Shown in pieces: positions 18,653 to 27,301 of a stretch of 64,000 nt of DNA. Below the pieces are notes generated by a model. The model did not search any database. It had not been told where the DNA came from and saw only the letters and a program-made list of their open reading frames with translations. Positions within the stretch are counted from its first letter, which is position 1; the number at the start of each line of letters is the position of its first letter. The translations under genes and the position numbers were made by a program. Source of the DNA: Terrimonas_A sp051954695 (lineage in GTDB: Bacteria; Bacteroidota; Bacteroidia; Chitinophagales; Chitinophagaceae); contig JBQCHL010000003.1 in assembly GCA_051954695.1 (NCBI GenBank), positions 1-64,000 of the forward strand, given 5' to 3'.

Positions 18653-18689
18653 GGTGCCGGTCAGCAGTTGCTGACCGGCACCTTTTTTT
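18653..18689 (+). terminator. Rho-independent terminator
   Basis: A 14-bp GC-rich perfect stem (GGTGCCGGTCAGCA and complement) is followed by seven T residues. It ends the transcript of the small secreted protein. Confidence 0.92.
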
Positions 18690-18710
18690 ATTACTCTGTT
18701 GACAAAATAA

Positions 18711-18818
18711 AGTATGATCTGCTCCGCATACTCCCTTCCCGTCCTTCCCGCCTTACCGGTAAGTTGTTCCCGGTAAGGCGGGAAGGACGGGAAGGGAGTC
18801 TTAAAGTAGAATCATACT
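18711..18818. repeat. Long nested inverted repeat
   Basis: Perfect 30-bp arms at 18730-18759 and 18770-18799 flank a 10-base loop. The arms are built from the words CCCTTCCCG, TCCTTCCCG and CCTTACCGG. A second outer pair AGTATGAT/ATCATACT at 18711-18718 and 18811-18818 encloses them. It comes after a complete terminator, so it is not needed for termination. It could be a small palindromic mobile element. Confidence 0.85.
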
Positions 18819-18954
18819 CAAAAAATATTAATATTAAATTCGGTCAACATACGTAATTATTTATATAACATATTATTAATCAAATAATTACACCCTGTTA
18901 AGAAATATTTTGTTTCCGCCTTTTTGTTTTAGACTGGAAAACCCGTCAATTCAC

Positions 18955-18962
18955 TAATTTTG
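18955..18962 (+). promoter_or_regulatory. -7 promoter box before the small acidic protein
   Basis: TAATTTTG matches TAnnTTTG. It would give a leader of about 120 bases ahead of the start at 19092. No well-spaced TTTG -33 element was found. Confidence 0.45.
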
Positions 18963-19091
18963 GATTACCCCACTAGCCCGATTAAATTCTCCCGTTACAA
19001 AACTGCTGAACTAACCCCCTGGGTGCATGAGAAGAACTACCAGGCGACCGGTAGAAAAGACAAAGAATATTAAAATAAAGGGAGGAGATGT

Positions 19092-19358
19092 ATGTACACT
19101 TATGATTTGCTGGAAAATGGATGCCATTACCTTGTAAAAGAAAATGAAGATTCGCCGATTGCCCTCATTAAAGTGGCAGTTGAAACGGATCATTGCCTGT
19201 TCATTCAACGCTTTGATGACCCCACGCAAACCGAATGGAAACTGAAAAAAGACACGCTATTCGATATTATCGAATGCCTGAGCGACGAAGCGGTAAAAGC
19301 CTGGGAAGAGCATTACAGCAGCGAAGACGCCTATTACGAGGAAGAAGATGATGATTGA
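19092..19358 (+). CDS. Small acidic conserved protein of unknown function
   Basis: An 88-aa protein, MYTYDLLENGCHYLVKENED, with a mixed alpha/beta composition and a very acidic tail (YYEEEDDD). No signal peptide, membrane segment or known motif is seen. The start is fixed by a strong Shine-Dalgarno sequence GGGAGGAG at 19080-19087, which is rare in this window and suggests high or regulated translation. A hairpin terminator follows. I do not recognise the family by name. Confidence 0.72.
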   Translation: MYTYDLLENGCHYLVKENEDSPIALIKVAVETDHCLFIQRFDDPTQTEWKLKKDTLFDIIECLSDEAVKAWEEHYSSEDAYYEEEDDD

Positions 19359-19391
19359 TCATAGCTGAACCATTCATGTATTTAATGCACT

Positions 19392-19438
19392 ACGGTGATT
19401 AGAAAAGACTATTTTTAGTCAAACTAATCACCGTTTTT
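19392..19438 (+). terminator. Hairpin terminator
   Basis: Arms ACGGTGATTAG (19392-19402) and CTAATCACCGT (19424-19434), with an inner GACTA/TAGTC pairing and a T run. It separates the acidic protein gene from the aminopeptidase gene. Confidence 0.8.
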
Positions 19439-19456
19439 ATGTTCAACACAATCATC

Positions 19457-20902
19457 ATGAGAAAACTATTTACTTTACTCAGTCTGGGCTCCTTTCTTGT
19501 CTGTACCGCACAGGCAGACCTGCCCACTGATTATCTTCCCAAAGAATTCCATGCCGGCCGCCGTGCCGCACTCCGGCAACTGATGCCGGCCAATTCGGTC
19601 ACTGTGGTTTTTGCCTACCCAACCCGCACATTCTCTAATGATGTGGACTATCTCTATCACCAGAACCCGGATATGTACTATTTCAGCGGCTATAAAGAGC
19701 CTCAATCCATGCTGCTGATATTTAAAGATGAACAAACAGATTCCGCTGGTCATAAATACTCCGAAGTCCTTTTTGTACAAAAAAAGAATGCACAGGCCGA
19801 ACAATGGACAGGCCGCAGGCTGGGCGTAGAAGGAGCCAAGGAAAAACTTGGCATCCCCATGTCGTTCAATGGAGAGGATTTCAAGAATTTCAATGTAGAC
19901 TTCACCCGTTTTGATAAGATCATCTTTGACCGCTTACCAGCAGATCTTGCTGATAATCCCCGCGACAAAGCAGAGCTTTTCGATCTCATTGCACAGTTCA
20001 AACAGAAAGCTGCGATGCCGGAAGACTATTCCAAAGATGCCCGGTTCGATAACCGTGCTTTCCGCCAGCTTACCGGCACCCTGCGTGAAATAAAAACACC
20101 GGAAGAATTGACCCTTCTCCGCAAAGCCGTGGAAATATCCTGCCAGGGTCAGAATGAAGTGATGAAAGTAGTGCGCCCTGATATGAGCGAACTGGAGATC
20201 CAGGGGCTGCATGAATACGTACATAAGAAATATGGCGCAGAAGAAGTGGGCTACGGCTCTATTGTAGGCGCCGGAGAAAATGGGTGTGTGCTGCACTACA
20301 TGGAAAACACGAAAACAAAAGTGGGCACATCCCTCCTGCTTATGGACGTGGGTGCTGAATATCATGGCTACACTGCAGACGTTACCCGCACTATCCCTGC
20401 CGGCGGTAAATTCTCTGCAGAAGAAAAGATCATTTACCAACTCGTTTATGATGCCCAGGAAGCAGCTTTCAAATTATTGAAAGACGGAGCCAAGTGGAGT
20501 GATGCTGGCCAGGCCGCCAAAGATGTGATCGCTGAAGGCCTGCTGAAGAATGGCATTATCAAAAATAAAAATGAAGTGGGCCGTTATTATCCCCATGGCC
20601 TCTCCCATCATATCGGCCTTGACGTACACGATCGCGGTAATTCCCCTGTGCTTAAAAAAGATATGGTGATCACTATTGAACCAGGCATTTATATTCCTGA
20701 AGGAAGTGATTGCGATAAAAAATGGTGGAGCATTGCAGTACGTATCGAAGACGATGCACTGATCACGCAAAACGGGTATGAATTACTTTCTTCTTTTGCA
20801 CCGCGCTCTATCGAAGCAATTGAAAAAATGATCGCGCAGAAAAGTGCGCTGGATGATTTTAAATTGCCGCCACTTAAATCAGCAGAGAAAAAAGGATTCT
20901 GA
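19457..20902 (+). CDS. Secreted Xaa-Pro aminopeptidase (M24B)
   Basis: A metallopeptidase that removes N-terminal residues preceding proline. From ATG 19457 it begins with a signal peptide (MRKLFTLLSLGSFLVCTAQA), so it acts in the periplasm or outside. The N-terminal aminopeptidase P domain includes NPDMYYFSGYKEP. The catalytic pita-bread domain carries the expected metal ligands: D in LLLMDVGAEYHGYTADV (two Asp), H in GLSHHIGLDVHDRG, E in TIEPGIYIPEG and E in VRIEDD. Length (481 aa) is typical. The aldo/keto reductase gene follows after 8 bases. Confidence 0.93.
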   Translation: MRKLFTLLSLGSFLVCTAQADLPTDYLPKEFHAGRRAALRQLMPANSVTVVFAYPTRTFSNDVDYLYHQNPDMYYFSGYKEPQSMLLIFKDEQTDSAGHKYSEVLFVQKKNAQAEQWTGRRLGVEGAKEKLGIPMSFNGEDFKNFNVDFTRFDKIIFDRLPADLADNPRDKAELFDLIAQFKQKAAMPEDYSKDARFDNRAFRQLTGTLREIKTPEELTLLRKAVEISCQGQNEVMKVVRPDMSELEIQGLHEYVHKKYGAEEVGYGSIVGAGENGCVLHYMENTKTKVGTSLLLMDVGAEYHGYTADVTRTIPAGGKFSAEEKIIYQLVYDAQEAAFKLLKDGAKWSDAGQAAKDVIAEGLLKNGIIKNKNEVGRYYPHGLSHHIGLDVHDRGNSPVLKKDMVITIEPGIYIPEGSDCDKKWWSIAVRIEDDALITQNGYELLSSFAPRSIEAIEKMIAQKSALDDFKLPPLKSAEKKGF

Positions 20903-20910
20903 TCTTGAGC

Positions 20911-21801
20911 ATGCAATATCAATTACTCGGTAAGTCTGAACTGCGAGTTTCTGTTATAGGCTTTGGATGCATGTCGCTCAAGCCGGGCCAACCGGAAAGC
21001 AGCACATTGCTTCACCGTGCTATAGAACTGGGCATTAATTTCTTCGACACTGCTGACCTCTACGATAAAGGAGCAAACGAAGAAATGGTGGGTGCTGCGT
21101 TAAAAGCCAAACGGAAAACAATTCTCCTGGCCTCCAAAGTGGGGAATCAATGGCGTGCCGATGGCAGTGGCTGGGACTGGAATGCCCGGAAAGAGTATAT
21201 CCTGTCCTCGATCGATAAAAGCCTGCAAAGGCTGCAAACAGACTATATAGACCTTTATCAGTTGCACGGAGGAATGATCACCGATAATATTGATGAAGCT
21301 ATCGAAGCATTCGAATCCCTGAAACGACAGGGTAAAATAAGGGCCTATGGCATTTCTTCCATACGGCCGAATGTGATAAGGGAATATATAAAACGCTCTT
21401 CTATCGATACCGTGATGATGCAATACAGCCTGCTCGACCGCCGCCCCGAAGAGGAATGCCTGGGGTTGTTGAAAGAGCATAACATCACTGTATTAAGCCG
21501 TGGCGCATTGGCCCAGGGGTTATTAATAGATAAGCCGGCAAAAGATTACCTGGGGCATTCCGCCACAGAAGTAAAGAAAGCTGCTGAAAAGGTAAACGGG
21601 CTATCAAGTTCTGTACGCAGTGCTGCCCAAACTGCTTTAAGCTTTGTGTTGCAGCAGGTACCTGTGGCCATAGCAGGAATAAGAACAATGGACCAACTGG
21701 AAGAACTGGCAGCTACTATAAATAAACCACGGCTTACTGAAAAGGAGATGCAAGAATTAAAAGAATCAGCACCTGCACTCACTTACCAGGAACACAGGTA
21801 A
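20911..21801 (+). CDS. Aldo/keto reductase
   Basis: An NADPH-dependent oxidoreductase with a TIM-barrel fold (296 aa). The catalytic tetrad is visible: D in FFDTADLYDKG, Y in the same stretch, K in LLASKVGNQW and H in LYQLHGGMI. C-terminal cofactor contacts lie in VAIAGIRTMDQLEE. The frame could start at TTG 20905, but ATG 20911 is normal for the family. It lies 8 bases after the aminopeptidase gene, so they are probably co-transcribed. The substrate is unknown. Confidence 0.92.
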   Translation: MQYQLLGKSELRVSVIGFGCMSLKPGQPESSTLLHRAIELGINFFDTADLYDKGANEEMVGAALKAKRKTILLASKVGNQWRADGSGWDWNARKEYILSSIDKSLQRLQTDYIDLYQLHGGMITDNIDEAIEAFESLKRQGKIRAYGISSIRPNVIREYIKRSSIDTVMMQYSLLDRRPEEECLGLLKEHNITVLSRGALAQGLLIDKPAKDYLGHSATEVKKAAEKVNGLSSSVRSAAQTALSFVLQQVPVAIAGIRTMDQLEELAATINKPRLTEKEMQELKESAPALTYQEHR

Positions 21802-21814
21802 TTTCCCACAGCAT

Positions 21815-21882
21815 ATATTCCACAAAGACACAAAGAGCACGAAGGATTTTTTCTTCGTGCTCTTTGTGTCTTTGTGGAATAT
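21815..21882. repeat. Long perfect inverted repeat of CACAAAG words
   Basis: Arms of 30 bp at 21815-21844 and 21853-21882, loop of 8 bases. The arm is made of the repeated words CACAAAGA, CACAAAGAG and CACGAAG. It lies between converging genes and could terminate both. A related element occurs at 51349-51454. Confidence 0.88.
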
Positions 21883-21897
21883 CAATTTATAGCGGGA

Positions 21898-23172
21898 TCA
21901 CGCTCTTTGCTGTGTAAAAGACCGCCCTGGTCTTTTACCTCCGCTTCTCCGGCTGTTATTGGCATAAGCAGCATGATTAGCTGTAGTCGTTGCAGCAGAT
22001 TGCTGCGACACGCCATGCATCAGCGGCACATCAAAGGGATGATCTTTCACCACCGGCACATTCTTACCGATCAGCTTTTGAATATCTTTTAAATAGATCT
22101 TCTCTTCATAATCGCAAAACGAAAAAGCAATACCGCTTGCGCCTGCACGGCCTGTTCGTCCGATACGGTGCACGTAAGTTTCCGGCACATTGGGAAGATC
22201 ATAATTGATCACGTGGGTCAGCTCATCAATATCAATTCCACGAGCTGCGATATCTGTTGCAACAAGTATCCTTGTCTTGCGTGTTTTGAAATTGTTCAAA
22301 GCCGACTGGCGGGCATTCTGTGATTTGTTGCCATGGATCGCTTCTGCACGGATACCTGCTTTGCTTAAATCCCTTGCTACCCTGTCTGCACCATGCTTGG
22401 TGCGCGCAAATACCAGCGCCGTTTTAATGGATGCATCCTGGAGGATATGCGTCAGCAATGGCCGTTTGTTTTGCTTTTCCACATAATACAAATGCTGTTG
22501 TATGGTATCTGCTGTAGAAGAAACAGGTGTTACTTCCACTTTCACCGGTTGATGCAGCAACAGGTTGGACAGTTGTTGTATTTCCGGCGGCATTGTTGCA
22601 GAAAAGAATAATGTTTGTCTTTTCGTCGGTAATTTGGCGATCACCCTTCTTACATCATGCACAAAGCCCATATCAAGCATACGGTCTGCTTCATCCAGTA
22701 CAAAGTATTTAATGTCCTGCAGGGAAATGATACGTTGGTTCATCAGGTCAAGCAAACGGCCTGGTGTAGCCACAAGTATATCCACACCACGGCGCAATGC
22801 GCCAACCTGGTGATACTGCGATACTCCGCCAAAGATCACGAGATGCCTTAAGTTAAGATAACGGCCATAAGCATTGAAGCTTTCTCCGATCTGGATAGCC
22901 AGCTCACGTGTTGGTGTAAGTACCAGTGCTTTGATGCGATGACGGTTCTGCGGACCGGCAGCCTGCTCCTGTTGTTGCTGATGCATTAGCTGCAACATGG
23001 GGATAGCAAAAGCGGCGGTTTTTCCGGTGCCTGTCTGAGCACACCCAAGCAGATCTTTATGCGCTAAAATTGCCGGAATGGATTGTTGTTGAATAGGGGT
23101 AGGTGTTGTATAACCCTCTTCACCCAAAGCCTTCAATATAGGCTCAATGAGCGATAAATCGTTGAATAACAA
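21898..23172 (-). CDS. rhlE: DEAD-box RNA helicase, RhlE-like
   Basis: An ATP-dependent RNA helicase (424 aa). Motifs in order: Q motif (GYTTPTPIQQQSIP), I (AQTGTGKT), Ia (PTRELAIQ), II (DEAD in VLDEADRMLD), III (SAT), V (ATDIAARGID), VI (HRIGRTGRAG). A basic tail rich in Gly/Arg (NSRRSGGKRPGRS) follows. The start codon appears to be TTG at 23172, since no in-frame ATG fits the conserved N-terminus LFNDLSLIEPILKAL. It has a leader of about 130 bases with a structured hairpin, suggesting control of its own translation or cold response. Symbol is by family resemblance. Confidence 0.92.
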   Translation of the reverse strand: MLFNDLSLIEPILKALGEEGYTTPTPIQQQSIPAILAHKDLLGCAQTGTGKTAAFAIPMLQLMHQQQQEQAAGPQNRHRIKALVLTPTRELAIQIGESFNAYGRYLNLRHLVIFGGVSQYHQVGALRRGVDILVATPGRLLDLMNQRIISLQDIKYFVLDEADRMLDMGFVHDVRRVIAKLPTKRQTLFFSATMPPEIQQLSNLLLHQPVKVEVTPVSSTADTIQQHLYYVEKQNKRPLLTHILQDASIKTALVFARTKHGADRVARDLSKAGIRAEAIHGNKSQNARQSALNNFKTRKTRILVATDIAARGIDIDELTHVINYDLPNVPETYVHRIGRTGRAGASGIAFSFCDYEEKIYLKDIQKLIGKNVPVVKDHPFDVPLMHGVSQQSAATTTANHAAYANNSRRSGGKRPGRSFTQQRA

Positions 23173-23200
23173 TGTAATAAAATTTACTTAAAAAATGTTG

Positions 23201-23241
23201 GTAAGGCTATCATCAAGAGAATGATACTTTACCTGCCTTAC
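23201..23241 (-). promoter_or_regulatory. Structured hairpin in the helicase mRNA leader
   Basis: On the minus strand the outer stem GTAAGGC/GCCTTAC encloses an inner stem TATCAT/ATGATA, with an 8-base bulge on one side. It lies about 30 bases before the TTG start and could affect translation. Confidence 0.5.
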
Positions 23242-23308
23242 GTTACACCATCACGGATTTGAGTGGAATGGATCAAACAAATAGAGTGAGAGATAACATA
23301 TAGAAACA

Positions 23309-23316
23309 CAAAGATA
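23309..23316 (-). promoter_or_regulatory. -7 promoter box for the helicase gene
   Basis: Minus-strand TATCTTTG, a perfect TAnnTTTG, 137 bases before the TTG start. It lies just downstream of the pullulanase stop codon's position on the opposite reading direction. Confidence 0.55.
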
Positions 23317-23324
23317 GTATTTTT

Positions 23325-25295
23325 TTACTGAAATAAAACAGTGCAGCTATTCGGTGCCATTATTAACTCACCCTTCACACTGCCTTTCTCAAATTCATTA
23401 TTCTTTACAACTGTTTGCCATATCCCCTGCAGCGGCAATGTTTTTTGTTCTTCATTTCCATTGAAACAAACCAGTATTTTCTTCCATTGATCCTTCACTG
23501 CACCACCATTCAGAGTGTATGCGATCAGTCCGGGTTCTGTTTTAAGAAAATGAAGATTGGCTGCAATGGCTGCAGCACTCCTCATGCGGAAAGCCGGATG
23601 AGCTTTTCGAAGCGCGATCAGGCCCTTCACATAATCCACTACATCCTTGTGTGCTGTTTTCTGGTCCCATTCAATCGCATTGATACTGTCTGGCGATTCA
23701 TAAGAGTTCTCCACTCCTTTTTTGCTGCGCAGGAATTCTGTACCGGCATGCAAAAAAGGAATGCCTTGCGAAGTAAGCACAATCGATAAGGCGAGCTTGT
23801 GCATCTGCTTTCTTTGCTCTTCTGTTGCGTCTTTAGCAGATATCGTCAACTTATCCCACAATGTGTGGTTATCGTGGCATTCAGCATAAGTGATGGTTTG
23901 AACAGGTTGCTTTGCATAAGGAGATTTTGAATAATTCACTTTGGCATAATCCACCTGCGGATGCGGGCACGATGCAACAATGCCAAACTTCACACTTTCT
24001 TCTGTACCAGGTTTACCGCTTACAAAGCCCCTGTCTTCATGTTCAAATACGCTGCCTTTGATCCCGTCGCGGATATCATCACTGAACACTGCGATCCTTT
24101 CCAGTTTGGATACATTCTTCTTTAAAGCCCTTACTGAATCAGGTAAAGGTGAAGTCCCTGCCGTCCATCCTTCACCATATAGAAGAATGCCGGGTTTTAT
24201 CCTGTTCAGTTCACGTGAAGCAAGGTTCATGGTAGCGATATCATGCACTCCCATCAGGTCTACCCGGAAACCATCAATATGGTATTCCTTTACCCAATAA
24301 GCCATTGATTCAATAATGAATTTGCGCATCATGGCTCTTTCACTGGCAGTTTCATTTCCACAGGCTGTGGCATTGGACAATTTACCATCTGCTGTTTGGC
24401 GGTAATAATAATCGGGTACCAACTGATTGAAATTGGAATTATCAGTAAGCCCTGTATGATTATATACCACATCCATCACCACTTTCATTCCATTTTCATG
24501 AAGTGCTTTTACCAGTTGCTTGAATTCTTTGATCCTTGTAGCGCCGTTGTAGGGATCAGTGGCATAAGAGCCTTCAGGCACATTATAGTTTAACGGATCA
24601 TAACCCCAATTGTATTTTTTATCAGGATTGGTTTCATCAATCGAATTATAATCAAAAAATGGCAGCAGGTGAATATGCGTTACGCCCATTTCTTTCAGAT
24701 GATCAAGCCCTGTTGAAAGCCCGGCAGTATTAACAGTACCTTTCTCCGCCAATCCCAGGAATTTTCCTTTTTGCCGTATGCCTGAATGGACATCTATACT
24801 GGCATCACGGACATGCAGCTCATAAATAACGGCATCGCCAGCCTGGGGCAATACAAGGTTTCCATCACGTTCCCATCCCTGAGGATTGGTTGAAGACAGA
24901 TCGATCACCATAGCACGCTTGCCATTGGCACCAGTAGCCTTTGCATAAGGGTCAGGCACTTCAGCCTGCCATTCCCCGCCGATCAATGCGGTGAATGTAT
25001 AAAACCGGCCCTGCTGATTGCCTGCAAGAGTGATACTCCAGGTACCATCTATATCTTTCTTCATTTCTTTTGCCTGTAAAGGCTCACCCCCGGTACCTGC
25101 TGCATAAAGATGGAACAACACTTTCTCTGCTGTAGGAGCCCATATCCGGAATGAAGATTTGGTTGCTGAATAAGTAAGACCCAGGTCCCGGCCTGTATAA
25201 ACCGGATAGGACGCATAGTTCTTTACATCTTTTACTTGTGAATTGGAGGATAGAAAAGGGATAAGAAAACCAACGAGCATGAAGGCCTGTTTCAT
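23325..25295 (-). CDS. pulA: Type I pullulanase
   Basis: A secreted GH13 enzyme (656 aa) that cleaves alpha-1,6 branches in pullulan and related glucans. A signal peptide (first about 18 residues) is followed by a CBM48-like domain (FRIWAPTAEKVLFHLY). The catalytic barrel carries the pullulanase signature YNWGYDP, VVYNHT, the nucleophile region GFRVDLMG, the acid/base region LLYGEGW and AECHDNHTLWDK. A beta-sandwich C-terminal domain completes it. It stands alone, with no SusC/SusD pair nearby, so the substrate range is not indicated by context. Confidence 0.94.
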   Translation of the reverse strand: MKQAFMLVGFLIPFLSSNSQVKDVKNYASYPVYTGRDLGLTYSATKSSFRIWAPTAEKVLFHLYAAGTGGEPLQAKEMKKDIDGTWSITLAGNQQGRFYTFTALIGGEWQAEVPDPYAKATGANGKRAMVIDLSSTNPQGWERDGNLVLPQAGDAVIYELHVRDASIDVHSGIRQKGKFLGLAEKGTVNTAGLSTGLDHLKEMGVTHIHLLPFFDYNSIDETNPDKKYNWGYDPLNYNVPEGSYATDPYNGATRIKEFKQLVKALHENGMKVVMDVVYNHTGLTDNSNFNQLVPDYYYRQTADGKLSNATACGNETASERAMMRKFIIESMAYWVKEYHIDGFRVDLMGVHDIATMNLASRELNRIKPGILLYGEGWTAGTSPLPDSVRALKKNVSKLERIAVFSDDIRDGIKGSVFEHEDRGFVSGKPGTEESVKFGIVASCPHPQVDYAKVNYSKSPYAKQPVQTITYAECHDNHTLWDKLTISAKDATEEQRKQMHKLALSIVLTSQGIPFLHAGTEFLRSKKGVENSYESPDSINAIEWDQKTAHKDVVDYVKGLIALRKAHPAFRMRSAAAIAANLHFLKTEPGLIAYTLNGGAVKDQWKKILVCFNGNEEQKTLPLQGIWQTVVKNNEFEKGSVKGELIMAPNSCTVLFQ

Positions 25296-25448
25296 GAAGG
25301 AATAAGTTTAACGAATAAAGTAATCTTTATAAATATATATTTTTTTAACCGCAAACGTTTTATTAACCATTTACTTTGAGGGGAAAGTCAACCGAATTAA
25401 ATATTCCTGTAAATTGGCGATTAATTACACACCACTAACAACACAACT

Positions 25449-27191
25449 ATGGGAGATTTCCAGGTTAAGAAACAGGCGAAAAAATACGATGCGGTAATAG
25501 TCGGCTCAGGTGCCGGTGGCGGTATGGCGGCCTATATTCTGGCGCATGCCGGTTTGAAAGTGTGCATGATTGAAGCGGGCCCTATGTATGACCCGCAAAA
25601 AAACATAACTCAATTAAAGAACCCATGGGATTCCCCGCGGAGAGGGGCTTCTACCAAGCTGCGCCCTTTCGGTGATTTCGATGCCTGTTATGGCGGATGG
25701 AGCCTGGAAGGTGAACCCTATACCAAGGAAAGTGGTACACAATGGGACTGGTGGCGAGCCCGCATGCTGGGCGGCCGCACCAATCACTGGGGAAGGATCT
25801 CTCTTCGCTTCGGCCCCAAGGATTTTAAACGGAAAAGTATCGACGGTCTCGGTGACGACTGGCCAATCGGCTATGAAGATGTTAAACCGTTCTATGACCG
25901 CGTAGATAAAATGATCGGCATATTCGGCACCAATGAAGGCCTGGAGAATGATCCGGACGGCATTTTTCTAAAACCACCCAAGCCCAGGCTGCATGAGCTT
26001 TTCATTAAGAATGCCGCCACCCAGGCTGGCGTGAGAGTGATACCGTCCCGTCTTTCCATTCTCACCCAAAAGCTGAATGACGACAGAGGTGTTTGTTTTT
26101 TCTGCGGGCAATGTGGACGCAACTGCAGCATGGCGAAGGCTGATTTCTCTTCTCCAAATGTCTTGATCTATCCGGCTCTGAAAACCGGCAATATAGATGT
26201 AGTGTCCAATGCCATGGCAAGGGAAGTGTTGACCAATAAAGAAGGGCTTGCTACCGGCGTTTCCTATGTGAACAAAGACGATATGATGGAATACCAGGTG
26301 GAAGGCCGTGTGGTGATACTCGCTGCCAGTGCCTGCGAATCAGCCAGGTTATTGCTCAATTCAAAATCGTCCCGCCACCCTAACGGGTTGGCAAATAACA
26401 GCAACGTGGTAGGAAAATACCTGCATGATTCCACCGGTGCTGCACTGGGAGGCGTATTACCGCAATTGTTTGACCGCAAAAGATATAATGAAGACGGTGT
26501 AGGCGGTATGCACGTTTATTCACCCTGGTGGCTGGATAATAAGAAACTGGATTTTCCCCGCGGTTATCATATTGAATACTGGGGCGGCATGGGCCAGCCT
26601 TCTTATGGCTTCAACTGGGGCATTGAAAATCTCAATGGCAAATACCTGGTAAAAGGCCAAAAGAAAGAAGCAGGCGGCTATGGCGCTTCATTGAAGGAAG
26701 ACAACCGCTACTTCTATGGTGCCGGTGTAGGTATGGCCGGTCGTGGTGAAGCCATCCCGCTCGAAAGCAATTATTGTGAAATTGACCCTTCAGTAGTAGA
26801 CAAGTACGGCATCCCTGTTCTCAAGTTCAATGTGAAATGGAGCGACAATGAAATAAAACAGGCCAAACACATGAAAGAGACCTTCAAGGAAGTGATGCAC
26901 AACATGGGAGCAATCATTACCTGGGGCGGGGATGACGATGAAAAAAACAACTGGGGCCTCTCCCGCCCTGGCGAGATCATTCATGAAGCAGGTACCGTAA
27001 GAATGGGCAATGATCCGCGCAGATCAGCACTCAACAAATGGAGCCAGGCGCATGATTGCAAAAACCTGTTTTGCGTGGATGGAGGACAGTTTGTATCACA
27101 GGCGGATAAGAATATTACATGGACCATACTCGCGCTTAGTATGCGGGCTAGTGAGTATATTATTGATGAGATGAAAAAACAAAACCTGTAA
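25449..27191 (+). CDS. GMC-family FAD oxidoreductase with a ferredoxin-like cysteine motif
   Basis: A 580-aa flavoprotein. The FAD-binding loop is VIVGSGAGGGMAAY near residues 16-29, and the C-terminal domain has HEAGTVRMG followed by DGGQFVSQADKN. It also has CFFCGQCGRNC at 216-226, a C-x2-C-x2-C-x3-C pattern that could hold an iron-sulfur cluster. Related FAD-dependent glucose and alcohol dehydrogenases pass electrons through such a cluster. The next gene encodes a gluconate 2-dehydrogenase subunit 3-like lipoprotein, so a two-subunit periplasmic sugar or alcohol dehydrogenase is inferred. The large subunit has no signal peptide; it may be exported together with the Tat-like partner. Confidence 0.9.
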   Translation: MGDFQVKKQAKKYDAVIVGSGAGGGMAAYILAHAGLKVCMIEAGPMYDPQKNITQLKNPWDSPRRGASTKLRPFGDFDACYGGWSLEGEPYTKESGTQWDWWRARMLGGRTNHWGRISLRFGPKDFKRKSIDGLGDDWPIGYEDVKPFYDRVDKMIGIFGTNEGLENDPDGIFLKPPKPRLHELFIKNAATQAGVRVIPSRLSILTQKLNDDRGVCFFCGQCGRNCSMAKADFSSPNVLIYPALKTGNIDVVSNAMAREVLTNKEGLATGVSYVNKDDMMEYQVEGRVVILAASACESARLLLNSKSSRHPNGLANNSNVVGKYLHDSTGAALGGVLPQLFDRKRYNEDGVGGMHVYSPWWLDNKKLDFPRGYHIEYWGGMGQPSYGFNWGIENLNGKYLVKGQKKEAGGYGASLKEDNRYFYGAGVGMAGRGEAIPLESNYCEIDPSVVDKYGIPVLKFNVKWSDNEIKQAKHMKETFKEVMHNMGAIITWGGDDDEKNNWGLSRPGEIIHEAGTVRMGNDPRRSALNKWSQAHDCKNLFCVDGGQFVSQADKNITWTILALSMRASEYIIDEMKKQNL

Positions 27192-27193
27192 GC

Positions 27194-27256
27194 ACGAATG
27201 GTGCGAATGGGTTTGAGTGTTGTGGGTTGTTGAAATAAACGCGAATGGCGCGAATG
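27194..27256. repeat. Imperfect direct repeat
   Basis: ACGAATGGTGCGAATG at 27194-27209 and GCGAATGGCGCGAATG at 27241-27256 differ at two positions. It fills most of the gap between the two dehydrogenase genes. Confidence 0.6.
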
Positions 27257-27301
27257 AGCGTAAGTAATTTTTGATTTAATTTATTTTAAAGACATACTAC
27301 T

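Larger units (their letters stand above)
18626..19091. other. 466-base non-coding stretch with terminator, palindrome and promoter
   Basis: It holds a rho-independent terminator (18653-18689), a long GC-rich inverted repeat (18711-18818), an AT-rich stretch and a -7 box TAATTTTG (18955-18962) about 130 bases before the next start. No protein-coding frame was convincing. Confidence 0.6.
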
